DNA of 64,000 nucleotides, taken from Streptomyces sp. NRRL S-646 (GTDB lineage: Bacteria; Actinomycetota; Actinomycetes; Streptomycetales; Streptomycetaceae). Location of the stretch: the NCBI RefSeq assembly GCF_000720765.1, contig NZ_JODC01000037.1, positions 1 through 64,000 on the forward strand, given 5' to 3'. Shown here one piece after another: positions 7,975 through 15,746 of the stretch. The stretch's first letter is position 1; the number at the start of each line of letters is the position of its first letter. Both the position numbers and the translations under genes were made by a program. The notes beneath the pieces are model-generated. The model was not told the origin of the DNA. It saw only the letters and a list, made by a program, of their open reading frames with translations, and did no database searches.

Positions 7975-8439
7975 ATGAATACGGGGAGTAACCGGACCGA
8001 GGGAGTACCGGGCGAGGCTGCCGTGGCATCGGACGAGACGAGGCCGGACGGGGCGCAGAGCGAGCAGGGGCTCGGCTCCAAGGCGCCGGCGTTCATCAAG
8101 AGGCGTCGCGCACTGCATCTGAGCTGGCAGGTCGGAGTCTTCGTCATCGGTCTGGCGGTCGTGGCCGGCGGCATCGTCATGCTGCCGCTGCCTGGACCGG
8201 GCTGGGTGGTGATCTTCGGCGGCATGGCCATCTGGGCGACCGAGTTCGTATGGGCTCAGCTGGTGCTCCGCTGGACGAAACGCAAGGTCACCGAGGCGGC
8301 GCAGCGAGCCCTCGATCCCAAGGTGCGGCGTCGCAACATCACGCTCACGGCGATCGGTCTCGTGATCGTGGGTGTGCTGGCCGGGATCTACCTGTGGAAG
8401 TTCGGCGTCGTGATGCCCTGGAAGATCAAGGACCAGTGA
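7975..8439 (+). CDS. PGPGW-motif transmembrane protein (TIGR02611 family)
   Basis: A 154-residue protein with a polar N-terminus (about 40 residues), membrane helices near 51-70, 75-95 and 122-145, and the diagnostic PLPGPGW at 71-77 between helices 1 and 2. This is the actinobacterial TIGR02611/PGPGW family, whose function is unknown. It diverges from ssgB, and the tRNA-Val(CAC) gene follows it. Translation may be leaderless because there is no plausible ribosome site within 14 bases of the ATG. Confidence 0.85.
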   Translation: MNTGSNRTEGVPGEAAVASDETRPDGAQSEQGLGSKAPAFIKRRRALHLSWQVGVFVIGLAVVAGGIVMLPLPGPGWVVIFGGMAIWATEFVWAQLVLRWTKRKVTEAAQRALDPKVRRRNITLTAIGLVIVGVLAGIYLWKFGVVMPWKIKDQ

Positions 8440-8527
8440 TCCGCGCGGGTGGCGCGGGCGCCGGTCGGCGCCGGTTCATGCTGGTCACAGGCACCCCCTG
8501 ACATGGGGTAATGTTCTTCCTGCGTCC

Positions 8528-8599
8528 GGGCGATTAGCTCAGTGGGAGAGCGCTTCGTTCACACCGAAGAGGTCACTGGTTCGAACCCAGTATCGCCCA
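8528..8599 (+). tRNA. tRNA-Val(CAC), copy 1
   Basis: A 72-nt cloverleaf: acceptor GGGCGAT/ATCGCCC, anticodon stem CTTCG/CGAAG, loop TTCACAC with anticodon CAC, T-loop GGTTCGAACCC. It is identical to the gene at 18730-18801. CCA is not encoded. Confidence 0.95.
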
Positions 8600-8609
8600 C
8601 CCGGATCAA

Positions 8610-8637
8610 CGGCCCGTCTGCGACAGCAGGCGGGCCG
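8610..8637 (+). terminator. tRNA-Val terminator
   Basis: Stem CGGCCCGTCTGC / GCAGGCGGGCCG (12 bp, one G-U pair) with loop GACA, 10 bases after the tRNA. Confidence 0.7.
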
Positions 8638-8875
8638 CCGTCGTGTGAGCCCCCTTGATGGGGTCCCGTGCTCAGGTGGGTTTCGGCCGAGCGACATCCG
8701 TGTGCGGATGCCCAGTTGATGTTCGGCCCGTCGGTCGTATGCGTCTCACCTGCGGCATCGCCCCTCTCGAGGTGCGTTCTGGTGCTGATGTGCCGTCAAC
8801 TCGCCCGGGAGCCCGGCAAGAAATTCCTGTCCGAATCATTGACGCACCCCGAGGCCCTCCGTAACTTGTGGCAGC

Positions 8876-8898
8876 AAGCGCTTACTTGAAACGATTCA
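8876..8898. promoter_or_regulatory. LacI-family-type operators before the ABC transporter
   Basis: Two adjacent palindromic sites: AAGCGCTT (8876-8883, within GCAAGCGCTTAC) and TGAAACGATTCA (8887-8898). Both have the central CG and half-site pattern that LacI/GalR repressors use in Streptomyces sugar operons. They lie 36-58 bases before the chosen GTG start of the solute-binding lipoprotein, suggesting substrate-inducible repression. No LacI gene is present in the window. Confidence 0.55.
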
Positions 8899-8933
8899 TG
8901 CAGGTGGCAATGATGCCGGGGAGGGGCCCGACT

Positions 8934-10223
8934 GTGGGAACCAGCAGGAATGTTGAGAGGCGTACGATCCTCAAGGCCGCCGGGGCGTCGGCGGCCGTGC
9001 TGGGGCTGGCCGCGACGACGGGCTGCGGCGGCGACAGCGGCACCTCCGCCGACGGGACGGTGACGATCCGTTACTCCTGGTGGGGTGCCGACGAGCGGGC
9101 CAAGAAGATCAACCAGACCATCAGGCTCTTCGAGAAGAAGTACCCGAAGATCAAGGTGAAGACGGACTTCCAGGACTACGTCTCATTCTGGGAGAAGTTC
9201 CAGACGCAGGCGGCCGGCGGAAATCCCCCGGACGTTTTCCAAAACGCCGTCACTTTCCTTCGGAAGTACGACAAGAGAAGCGTCCTGCTCGACCTCAAGT
9301 CCCAGATCGACGCGGGCAGTCTGAGTCTCGACAACTTCCGTGCGGGTGTCACCAAGGTCGGCGAGGTCGACGGCAAGCAGCTCGGTATCCCGGTCGGCTC
9401 CAACACGATGGCGCTCGTCATCGACAAGAAGGTCTTCCAGAAGGCGGGCGTCGAGCCGGCCACGGGCTGGACCTGGGACGACTACTTCAAGGCCCTCAAG
9501 ACCATCCACGACAAGACCAAGGTGCCCGGCGACACGGGCTACTTCAGCATCATGTACCTGTACGACCTGTATCTGCGGCAGAACGGAAAGGCGTTCTACA
9601 CCAAGGACGGACTCGGTTTCGACGAGGCCGATCTGACGGAGTGGTGGCAGGACGGCTACAACCGGGTGAAGGCCGGCATCATCACCGACCCCAAGACCGT
9701 CGAGCAGGACCGACCCAAGTCCTCCCTCTCCGCAGGACACGGGGCCTCGGAATTCACCTGGGACAACTTCACCGTTCGCTACACCGCCGAGGGCAGCAGC
9801 GAGTACGGCCTCGCGCCGATCCCCACCATGGACGGAAAGCACACCGGGCAGTACCTGGCCTCCCTGATGCTGAGCGCCTCCGCACGCACCCAGCACCCCA
9901 AGGAAGTCGCCCAGTTCATCAACTTCATGGTCCACGACCCGGAAGTCGGCAAGATCATGGGCTACGACCGGGGCATCCTCGCCTCCACCCAGCAGTACGA
10001 AGCGTTCAAGCCGACCGACCCGGTCAACAAGGAGATCGCTCAGTACGAGGCGGACACCGCCAAGGCCGGAGTCCTCGGCACGATCACCCCGCACCCCTCC
10101 GGCGCCGACACCATCGAGGCGGCCTTCCTGCGCATCGGCGGCGACCTGGCCCAGGGCAAGACGAAGCCCTCCGCCGCGGTGAAGCAGTTCTTCGACGAGT
10201 CGCAGGCCGCCTTCCAGGCATAG
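8934..10223 (+). CDS. Carbohydrate ABC transporter solute-binding lipoprotein
   Basis: A 429-residue extracellular sugar-binding protein. Residues 1-30 form a Tat-type lipoprotein signal: ERRTILKAAGASAAVLGLAATTGC, with Cys as the lipidation site. The mature part is a family 1 solute-binding protein (YSWWGADERAKKINQTI, then GGNPPDVF, the typical CUT1 start). The GTG at 8934 is preceded by GGGGAGGGG at 6 bases; upstream ATGs at 8898-8913 lack such a site. It heads a locus with two permeases, a YesL-like protein and a polysaccharide-lyase-like enzyme, implying import of an oligosaccharide. LplA/YtcQ-type binding proteins are the nearest functional analogy. Confidence 0.88.
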   Translation: MGTSRNVERRTILKAAGASAAVLGLAATTGCGGDSGTSADGTVTIRYSWWGADERAKKINQTIRLFEKKYPKIKVKTDFQDYVSFWEKFQTQAAGGNPPDVFQNAVTFLRKYDKRSVLLDLKSQIDAGSLSLDNFRAGVTKVGEVDGKQLGIPVGSNTMALVIDKKVFQKAGVEPATGWTWDDYFKALKTIHDKTKVPGDTGYFSIMYLYDLYLRQNGKAFYTKDGLGFDEADLTEWWQDGYNRVKAGIITDPKTVEQDRPKSSLSAGHGASEFTWDNFTVRYTAEGSSEYGLAPIPTMDGKHTGQYLASLMLSASARTQHPKEVAQFINFMVHDPEVGKIMGYDRGILASTQQYEAFKPTDPVNKEIAQYEADTAKAGVLGTITPHPSGADTIEAAFLRIGGDLAQGKTKPSAAVKQFFDESQAAFQA

Positions 10224-10226
10224 CGC

Positions 10227-10315
10227 TCCGCTGGGGGTGCGGTTTGTTGGGTTCTGTCTGCTGCGCCGTCGTGGCTGGTCGCGCAGTTCCTCGCGCCCCT
10301 TTGGGGCGCCGCCAG
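10227..10315 (+). repeat. Dispersed intergenic repeat, family A copy 2
   Basis: Starts immediately after the lipoprotein stop with CGCTCCGCTGGGGGTGCGG and contains GTGGCTGGTCGCGC and the palindrome GCGCCCCTTTGGGGCGC (10296-10312). The same blocks occur at 15632-15746 and, inverted, at 4838-4980. The palindrome could attenuate transcription between the binding protein and the permeases. Confidence 0.6.
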
Positions 10316-10346
10316 CCCCCCGGCCCGGAACCGATTGGGAAGCACC

Positions 10347-11303
10347 GTGACGCTCGTCAAGGAATCACCGCCCGCCACCCGGAAGGCCCGCTCCACCGCC
10401 CCGGCCGCCGTCAAGCGGCGGGGGCGGCGGGAGAACCTCGCCGGCTATCTCTTCATGTCCCCGTGGATCGCGGGCTTTCTGCTCCTGACCGCGGGCCCCA
10501 TGGTCGCCTCGCTCTACTTCGCGTTCACCGACTACAACCTCTTCAACACCCCGAAGTGGGTCGGTCTCGACAACTTCACCAAGATGCTCGACGACCCCCG
10601 GTGGCAGAAGTCGGTGGAGGTGACGGCCAAGTACGTGATCATCGGCACCCCGCTGAAGCTGCTGCTCGCCCTCGGGGTCGCCCTGCTGCTCGCACAGAGC
10701 CGCCGCGGACAGGCCTTCTACCGGGCCGCGTTCTACGCACCCTCACTCATCGGTGCGAGCGTCTCGGTCGCCTTCGTCTGGCGGTCGATCTTCTCCGACA
10801 ACGCCATCGTCGACCGTACGATGTCGGCCTTCGGCTTCCACGCCGGCGGCTGGGTCGGCAACCCCGACTGGATCCTCTACTGCCTGGTCGCGCTCACCGT
10901 CTGGCAGTTCGGCGCGCCCATGGTCATCTTCCTGGCCGGGCTCAAGCAGGTGCCCAAGGAGCTGTACGAGGCCGCCGAGCTGGACGGTGCCGGGGCCTTC
11001 CGCAAGTTCTGGAGCATCACGCTGCCGATGATCTCCCCGGTGCTCTTCTTCAACGTACTGCTGGAGACCATCCACTCGTTCCAGATCTTCGGCTCGGCCT
11101 ACGTCGTCTCCAACACCTACTGCGGCCCGGCCGACGCCACGCTCGTCTACACCTGCTACCTCTACCAGCAGGGCTTCAAGAACGCCCAGATGGGCTTCGC
11201 CTCCGCGATGGCCTGGATGCTGCTGCTCGCCGTGGCCCTGGTGACCGCCGTCCTGTTCTGGTCGCAGAAGAAGTGGGTGCACTACGAGGAGGACGCCCGA
11301 TGA
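10347..11303 (+). CDS. Sugar ABC transporter permease (MalF/LplB type)
   Basis: A 318-residue polytopic membrane protein with about six helices. The first membrane segment is YLFMSPWIAGFLLLTAGPM, and EAAELDGAGAFRKFWSITLP is the cytoplasmic EAA loop that docks the ATPase. MALF/UgpA-type permeases pair with a second permease, here the overlapping downstream gene. The start is GTG at 10347, with GGGAAG just before it; a TTG 12 bases upstream is the alternative. No ATPase gene is nearby. Streptomyces sugar importers commonly share the MsiK ATPase. Confidence 0.9.
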   Translation: MTLVKESPPATRKARSTAPAAVKRRGRRENLAGYLFMSPWIAGFLLLTAGPMVASLYFAFTDYNLFNTPKWVGLDNFTKMLDDPRWQKSVEVTAKYVIIGTPLKLLLALGVALLLAQSRRGQAFYRAAFYAPSLIGASVSVAFVWRSIFSDNAIVDRTMSAFGFHAGGWVGNPDWILYCLVALTVWQFGAPMVIFLAGLKQVPKELYEAAELDGAGAFRKFWSITLPMISPVLFFNVLLETIHSFQIFGSAYVVSNTYCGPADATLVYTCYLYQQGFKNAQMGFASAMAWMLLLAVALVTAVLFWSQKKWVHYEEDAR

Positions 11304-12184
11304 GCGCCACCACCCCCGCCACCCCGAAGCCGCTCGGCGGACTCGGGCGCAGGCGCGCCGGCTCGCTCGCCTGGCACATCGGCTCGCTGCTGGTCCTCGC
11401 GGTCGTCCTCTATCCCGTCGTCTGGGTGATCGGCGCGTCCTTCAAACCGAGCAAGGACATCATCAACAGCCTTCAGCTGTTCCCCGCCCATCCCATCCTG
11501 GAGAACTTCAAGGGCCTGGCCGACGGCATCGCCGACATCTCGATCTGGACGTTCTTTCAGAACTCCCTCCTGTACGCGGGCGGCGCCGTCGTCGGCATCC
11601 TGATCTCCTGCTCGCTGACGGCGTACGCCTTCGCCAAGATCAGGTTCGCGGGCCGGAACCTGCTGTTCTCGCTGATGATCGGCACGCTCCTGCTGCCGTA
11701 TCACGTGCTGCTGATTCCGCAGTACGTGATGTTCCAGAAGCTGGAGCTGATCAACACCTATGTGCCGCTGCTCCTGGGCAAGTACCTGGCCACGGAGGCC
11801 TTTTTCGTCTTCCTCATGGTGCAGTTCATGCGCAACCTGCCGAGGGAGCTGGACGAGGCCGCCCGGATCGACGGCTGCGGGCATCTGCGGATCTACTGGT
11901 CGATCGTGCTGCCGCTGTGCCGGCCCGCGCTCATCACCAGCGCCATCTTCACCTTCATCAACGCCTGGAACGACTTCATGGGCCCGCTGATCTACCTCAA
12001 CGAGCCCGGCAAGTACACCGTCTCCCTCGGCATGATGATGTTCCGCGACTCCGACGGCGTCGCCGCCAACTACGGCGGCCTCATCGCGATGTCGCTGGTG
12101 GCGCTGCTGCCCGTGCTGCTGTTCTTCCTCGCCTTTCAGCGCTATCTGATCGACGGCATGGCGACCTCCGGACTGAAGGGCTGA
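11300..12184 (+). CDS. Sugar ABC transporter permease (MalG/LplC type)
   Basis: A 294-residue inner-membrane permease with six predicted helices. The EAA loop is EAARIDGCGHLRIYWSIVLP and the C-terminus ends in RYLIDGMATSGLKG, typical of the MalG/UgpE class. Its ATG overlaps the previous stop (ATGA), so the two permeases should be made in equal amounts. With the upstream binding protein it forms a CUT1-type importer lacking a local ATPase. Confidence 0.9.
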   Translation: MSATTPATPKPLGGLGRRRAGSLAWHIGSLLVLAVVLYPVVWVIGASFKPSKDIINSLQLFPAHPILENFKGLADGIADISIWTFFQNSLLYAGGAVVGILISCSLTAYAFAKIRFAGRNLLFSLMIGTLLLPYHVLLIPQYVMFQKLELINTYVPLLLGKYLATEAFFVFLMVQFMRNLPRELDEAARIDGCGHLRIYWSIVLPLCRPALITSAIFTFINAWNDFMGPLIYLNEPGKYTVSLGMMMFRDSDGVAANYGGLIAMSLVALLPVLLFFLAFQRYLIDGMATSGLKG

Positions 12185-12194
12185 GGTGGTCACC

Positions 12195-12782
12195 ATGGCC
12201 GAAGTACGGGTGAAGGCGCGCAAGGAGTCGGTGTTCGCGGAGCGGTTCGCTGTCTTCGCCGAGTGTCTGCTCACCGGGGTGTGGATCGCGGTGGCCTCGC
12301 TGGGAGTGGTGACCTTTCCGGCCGCCTTCGCCGCCGGGGCGAGGCATCTGCGCCGTCGTACCGGCCATGAGGGCGGCTGGCGGGAGTTCGTCGGCGACTT
12401 CCGTACGGCTGTGCGGGGCGGGTGGCTCGCCGGGCTCGCCGGGTGGGTCGCGGCGGGCCTGGTCTGGGTGGACGTCCAGGCCGTGCGCGCCGGACTGCCC
12501 GGGGGGCCGTTCGTGGGGGTCGTAGGCCTGTTCGCGCTGATCGGCCTCGTCGTGGCCGGGCTGCGTGCGGCGGCGGTCTGGGAGCCCGGGGCGGCCTGGC
12601 GGGCGCTGCTCGCCGAAGCCGGCCGCCGTACCGTCCTCGACCCCGCCGGGTCCTTCCTGCTCGTCGGCGGAGTGGTCCTCCTCGTCTGTTCCGCCCTGCT
12701 GATCGCGCCGCTGGCGGTCCCCGTCCTGGGGGCCGTCGCGGCCGCGGCCGTCGCCGTGGAGGAGCGGTACCGGCGCCGCTGA
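12195..12782 (+). CDS. DUF624 (YesL-like) membrane protein
   Basis: A 195-residue protein with about five hydrophobic segments. It resembles the YesL/DUF624 family: an N-terminal helix with GVWIAVASLGVVTFPAAFAA, a central loop with about 15 conserved charged/aromatic residues, and a basic C-terminus. DUF624 genes repeatedly sit in sugar ABC transporter operons, particularly the pectin/rhamnogalacturonan cluster of Bacillus. The biochemical role is unknown. The ATG at 12195 follows GAGGTGG, only 10 bases after the permease stop. Confidence 0.7.
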   Translation: MAEVRVKARKESVFAERFAVFAECLLTGVWIAVASLGVVTFPAAFAAGARHLRRRTGHEGGWREFVGDFRTAVRGGWLAGLAGWVAAGLVWVDVQAVRAGLPGGPFVGVVGLFALIGLVVAGLRAAAVWEPGAAWRALLAEAGRRTVLDPAGSFLLVGGVVLLVCSALLIAPLAVPVLGAVAAAAVAVEERYRRR

Positions 12783-12895
12783 CGGGCGGTGCCCTCTCCT
12801 GGGTCGGTGCCCCGGCGCCGCGCCTCTCTCTGTCATGCCCCTGAGCAGCTGCACGGAAAGACACGTCCCGCACGGAAAGGAAAGGCTGAACTCTC

Positions 12896-15631
12896 ATGTC
12901 TCCCATCCCCCGCAGGTCCCTCCTCAAGGCGGCCGCCGTCGCCGGAGCCGCCGCGCAGTTCAGCTGGGCCTCAGGAGCCAAGGACGCGCAGGCCGCGCCC
13001 AGAGCCGAGGCCCCGGCCGCCGATCCCGTGACCCTGGACTGGCTGGAGGACGGCGGCCTGGGGGCCGCGCCCGGCTCGACAGTGGGTGTGCCCTGGCCGA
13101 AGGGCGTCCACCAGCCCGACCAGACCTTCGCGCTCACGGACGCGGACGGCAAGGCCGTACCCGTGCAGTCCTGGCCCATCGCGTACTGGCCGGACGGCTC
13201 CCTCAAGTGGTCGGCGCACGCGGTGAGTTCGGGATCCGGCAAGCTCACTCTCGCCGCCGGAGACGCAGCCGCCCCCGACAAGAAGGTCACCGTCGACCAG
13301 AGCGGCGGCACCATCGACGTGTCGACCGGCGTCATCACCGCCAAGATCGGCAAGAACGGCTCCACGATCATCAAGTCGGTGACCCGTGGCTCGACGGAGA
13401 TCGCCAGGAACGGCCGGCTCGTCCTGATCCGCCAGCCGGAGATCGAGGACGGGGACCAGGGCACGGTCAAGACCGAGCGCTTCGACGGCGCGATCGGAGA
13501 GGTGACGGTCGAGCAGGACGGCCCGGTCCGTGCCGTGGTCCGCATCGACGGCAAGCACCGCAAGGGCGACCGGAGCTGGCTGCCGTTCTCCGTCCGCCTG
13601 TACTTCTACGCCGGGGCCGACTCCTTCCGCATGGTGCACACCATCACCTACGACGGCACACAGGAGCCCGGCAAGGCGAGCGGCGACTTCATCCGCGGAC
13701 TGGGGGTGCGCTTCAGCGTGCCGATGCGGGACGCGTCGTACGACCGGCACATCCGCGTCGGCGGCGAGGGCACCGGTCTGCTGCGGGAGGCGGTCAAGGG
13801 GATCACCGGCCTGCGCCGCGACCCGGGCGCGGCCGTGCAGGCGGCCCAGTACGCGGGCCAGAAGCTGCCCGACCCGTCCACCTGGGACCAGCGGGTGACG
13901 ACCCGGCTGCAGTACATCCCGGAGTGGGGCGACTACACCCTCGCCCAGCTCTCCGCCGACGGCTTCACGCTCCGCAAGCGGACCAAGAAGGGCTACGGCT
14001 GGATCGGCGCCGGCGGCGGCAAGCGGGCCTCCGGCTTCGGCTATGTCGGTGGCGTCAGCGGAGGATTCTCCTTCGGGCTGCGGGACTTCTGGGAGAAGCA
14101 CCCCGCCCAGCTCGACATCCGCGACGCCCACACCGACGAGGCCGAGGTCACCCTCTGGCTCTGGTCGCCCGAGGCCCAGCCCATGGACCTGCGCTTCTAC
14201 CACGACGGCATGGGCCAGGACACGTACGCCAAGCAGCTCGAAGGCCTCAACATCACCTACGAGGACTACGAGCCGAAGTTCGGCACCCCCTACGGCATCG
14301 CCCGCACCTCCGAACTCCTCTTCTGGGCCAACGAGTCGACCCCGGCCGCCGAGAAGCTCGCCGAACAGGTCGAGGCCGTACGAGTGCTGCCGCAGCTCGC
14401 CGCGCCGCCCAAGCAGCTCATCAAGGCCAAGGTCTTCGGCCCGGGCCTGTACTCCGAGCCGGACCGCTCCACACCGGCCAAGGCGAAGATCGAGGACCAC
14501 CTCGACTTCCTCTTCACCTACTACAAGGACCAGGTGGAGCAACGCCGTTGGTACGGCTTCTGGGACTACGGCGACTTCATGCACTCCTACGACACCGTGC
14601 GCCACCAGTGGCGTTACGACGTCGGCGGCTACGCCTGGGACAACTCCGAGCTGTCGCCGGACATCTGGCTCTGGATGGCCTACGTCCGCTCGGGCCGTGC
14701 GGACATCTTCCGCTTCGCCGAGGCCCTCACCCGGCACACGGGCGAGGTCGACGTCTACCACCTGGGCGACTGGGCGGGCCTCGGCACCCGGCACGGCGTC
14801 CAGCACTACGCCGACAGTGCCAAGCAGCAGCGCATCGCCAACACCACCTACCGGCGCTACTACTACTTCCTCACCGCCGACGAACGCGTCGGCGACCTCA
14901 TGCACGCCAACGTCGACTCCGACGAGACCTTCCTGGTCCTGGACCCGCAGCGCAAGGTCCGCACCGACCCGTACACGCCCGACCGACACGCCCTGTCGAT
15001 CGGCTTCGGCACCGACTGGAGCGGCCTGGTGTCCGCGTGGCTGACCGAGTGGGAGCGCAAGGGCCCCAAGTGGGAGAAGGCCAAGGCGCGGGTGCTGTCC
15101 ACGATGGAGGGCATCGCCGCCCAGCCCAACGGCTTCGTGCAGGGCAGCGGGCTGTACGACCTCGACACCGGCAAGCTCGCCGTCGCCTCGACGCCCGTGG
15201 TCTCCGTCTCGCACCTCTCGGCCGTGTTCGGCCTCAACGAACTGTGCGCGGAACTCATCGACCTCGTGGACATGCCCAAGTTCAACCAGGCCTACTTCGA
15301 CTACTGCCGCTACTTCAACGCCACCAAGGCCGAGCAGAAGGCCCGCTACGGCTCAGACTTCGGCACCCTGCTGCTGTTCCAGGGGCACTCGCGCCTGGAC
15401 GCGTACGCCGCCGTCCAGACGGGTGACGCTGCGCTGGCCAAGCGGGCGTGGACGAAGTTCTACAGCTCCGACGGGTACACGGAGACTTCGCCCTGGAAGA
15501 CGGAGAAGCTGAGCGGGCCGGTGACGTTGGTCGCGGGCAGCGAGGCCGCGTGGGTGTCGTCGAACGACACCGCGCTGTATGGCCTCGCGGCCATTGAGAA
15601 TCTGGCGTTGCTCGGTGACAAGATGCCGTAA
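12896..15631 (+). CDS. Tat-exported YetA/PcRGLX-like protein, candidate exo-rhamnogalacturonan lyase
   Basis: A 911-residue exported protein. RRSLLKAAAVAGAAAQFSWA at the N-terminus is a Tat signal, followed by an Ala-rich cleavage region. The mature chain has a beta-rich N-terminal part with WPDGSLKWSAHAV near residue 100, a pattern I associate with the PcRGLX/YetA family (polysaccharide lyase family 26 and relatives), and an alpha/alpha-barrel-like C-terminal half rich in W/Y-containing helices. The YesL-like gene and lpl-type importer beside it support a pectin-backbone role. The exact substrate is inferred, and a different glycoside-active enzyme is possible. Confidence 0.62.
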   Translation: MSPIPRRSLLKAAAVAGAAAQFSWASGAKDAQAAPRAEAPAADPVTLDWLEDGGLGAAPGSTVGVPWPKGVHQPDQTFALTDADGKAVPVQSWPIAYWPDGSLKWSAHAVSSGSGKLTLAAGDAAAPDKKVTVDQSGGTIDVSTGVITAKIGKNGSTIIKSVTRGSTEIARNGRLVLIRQPEIEDGDQGTVKTERFDGAIGEVTVEQDGPVRAVVRIDGKHRKGDRSWLPFSVRLYFYAGADSFRMVHTITYDGTQEPGKASGDFIRGLGVRFSVPMRDASYDRHIRVGGEGTGLLREAVKGITGLRRDPGAAVQAAQYAGQKLPDPSTWDQRVTTRLQYIPEWGDYTLAQLSADGFTLRKRTKKGYGWIGAGGGKRASGFGYVGGVSGGFSFGLRDFWEKHPAQLDIRDAHTDEAEVTLWLWSPEAQPMDLRFYHDGMGQDTYAKQLEGLNITYEDYEPKFGTPYGIARTSELLFWANESTPAAEKLAEQVEAVRVLPQLAAPPKQLIKAKVFGPGLYSEPDRSTPAKAKIEDHLDFLFTYYKDQVEQRRWYGFWDYGDFMHSYDTVRHQWRYDVGGYAWDNSELSPDIWLWMAYVRSGRADIFRFAEALTRHTGEVDVYHLGDWAGLGTRHGVQHYADSAKQQRIANTTYRRYYYFLTADERVGDLMHANVDSDETFLVLDPQRKVRTDPYTPDRHALSIGFGTDWSGLVSAWLTEWERKGPKWEKAKARVLSTMEGIAAQPNGFVQGSGLYDLDTGKLAVASTPVVSVSHLSAVFGLNELCAELIDLVDMPKFNQAYFDYCRYFNATKAEQKARYGSDFGTLLLFQGHSRLDAYAAVQTGDAALAKRAWTKFYSSDGYTETSPWKTEKLSGPVTLVAGSEAAWVSSNDTALYGLAAIENLALLGDKMP

Positions 15632-15746
15632 CGCTCCGCTGGGGGCCGGGAACTGCGCTCGTTTTTGTCTGCGGGTCCGTTGTGGCTGGTCGCGCCCACG
15701 CGGCGGAGCCGCACATTGACAGCGCCCCGCGCCCCTGACGGGGCGC
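15632..15746 (+). repeat. Dispersed intergenic repeat, family A copy 3
   Basis: Begins CGCTCCGCTGGGGGCCGGG right at the lyase stop codon, continues with GTGGCTGGTCGCGC and GGCGGAGCCGCACATTGACA, and ends in the palindrome GCGCCCCTGACGGGGCGC (15726-15743). It is the fullest copy. It lies between convergent genes and could terminate transcription from both sides. Confidence 0.65.

Larger units (their letters stand above)
8600..8933. other. 334-base non-coding region upstream of the sugar locus
   Basis: Holds a hairpin directly after the tRNA (8610-8637) and, at its 3' end, operator-like palindromes for the ABC transporter gene. Between them no credible gene is seen; the short frames lack start context. 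Confidence 0.6.

Noticed and set aside
9080..12184. A plus-strand frame of about 1,030 codons
   Set aside because: It overlaps the lipoprotein and first permease in another frame; only the part after 11300 is a real permease.
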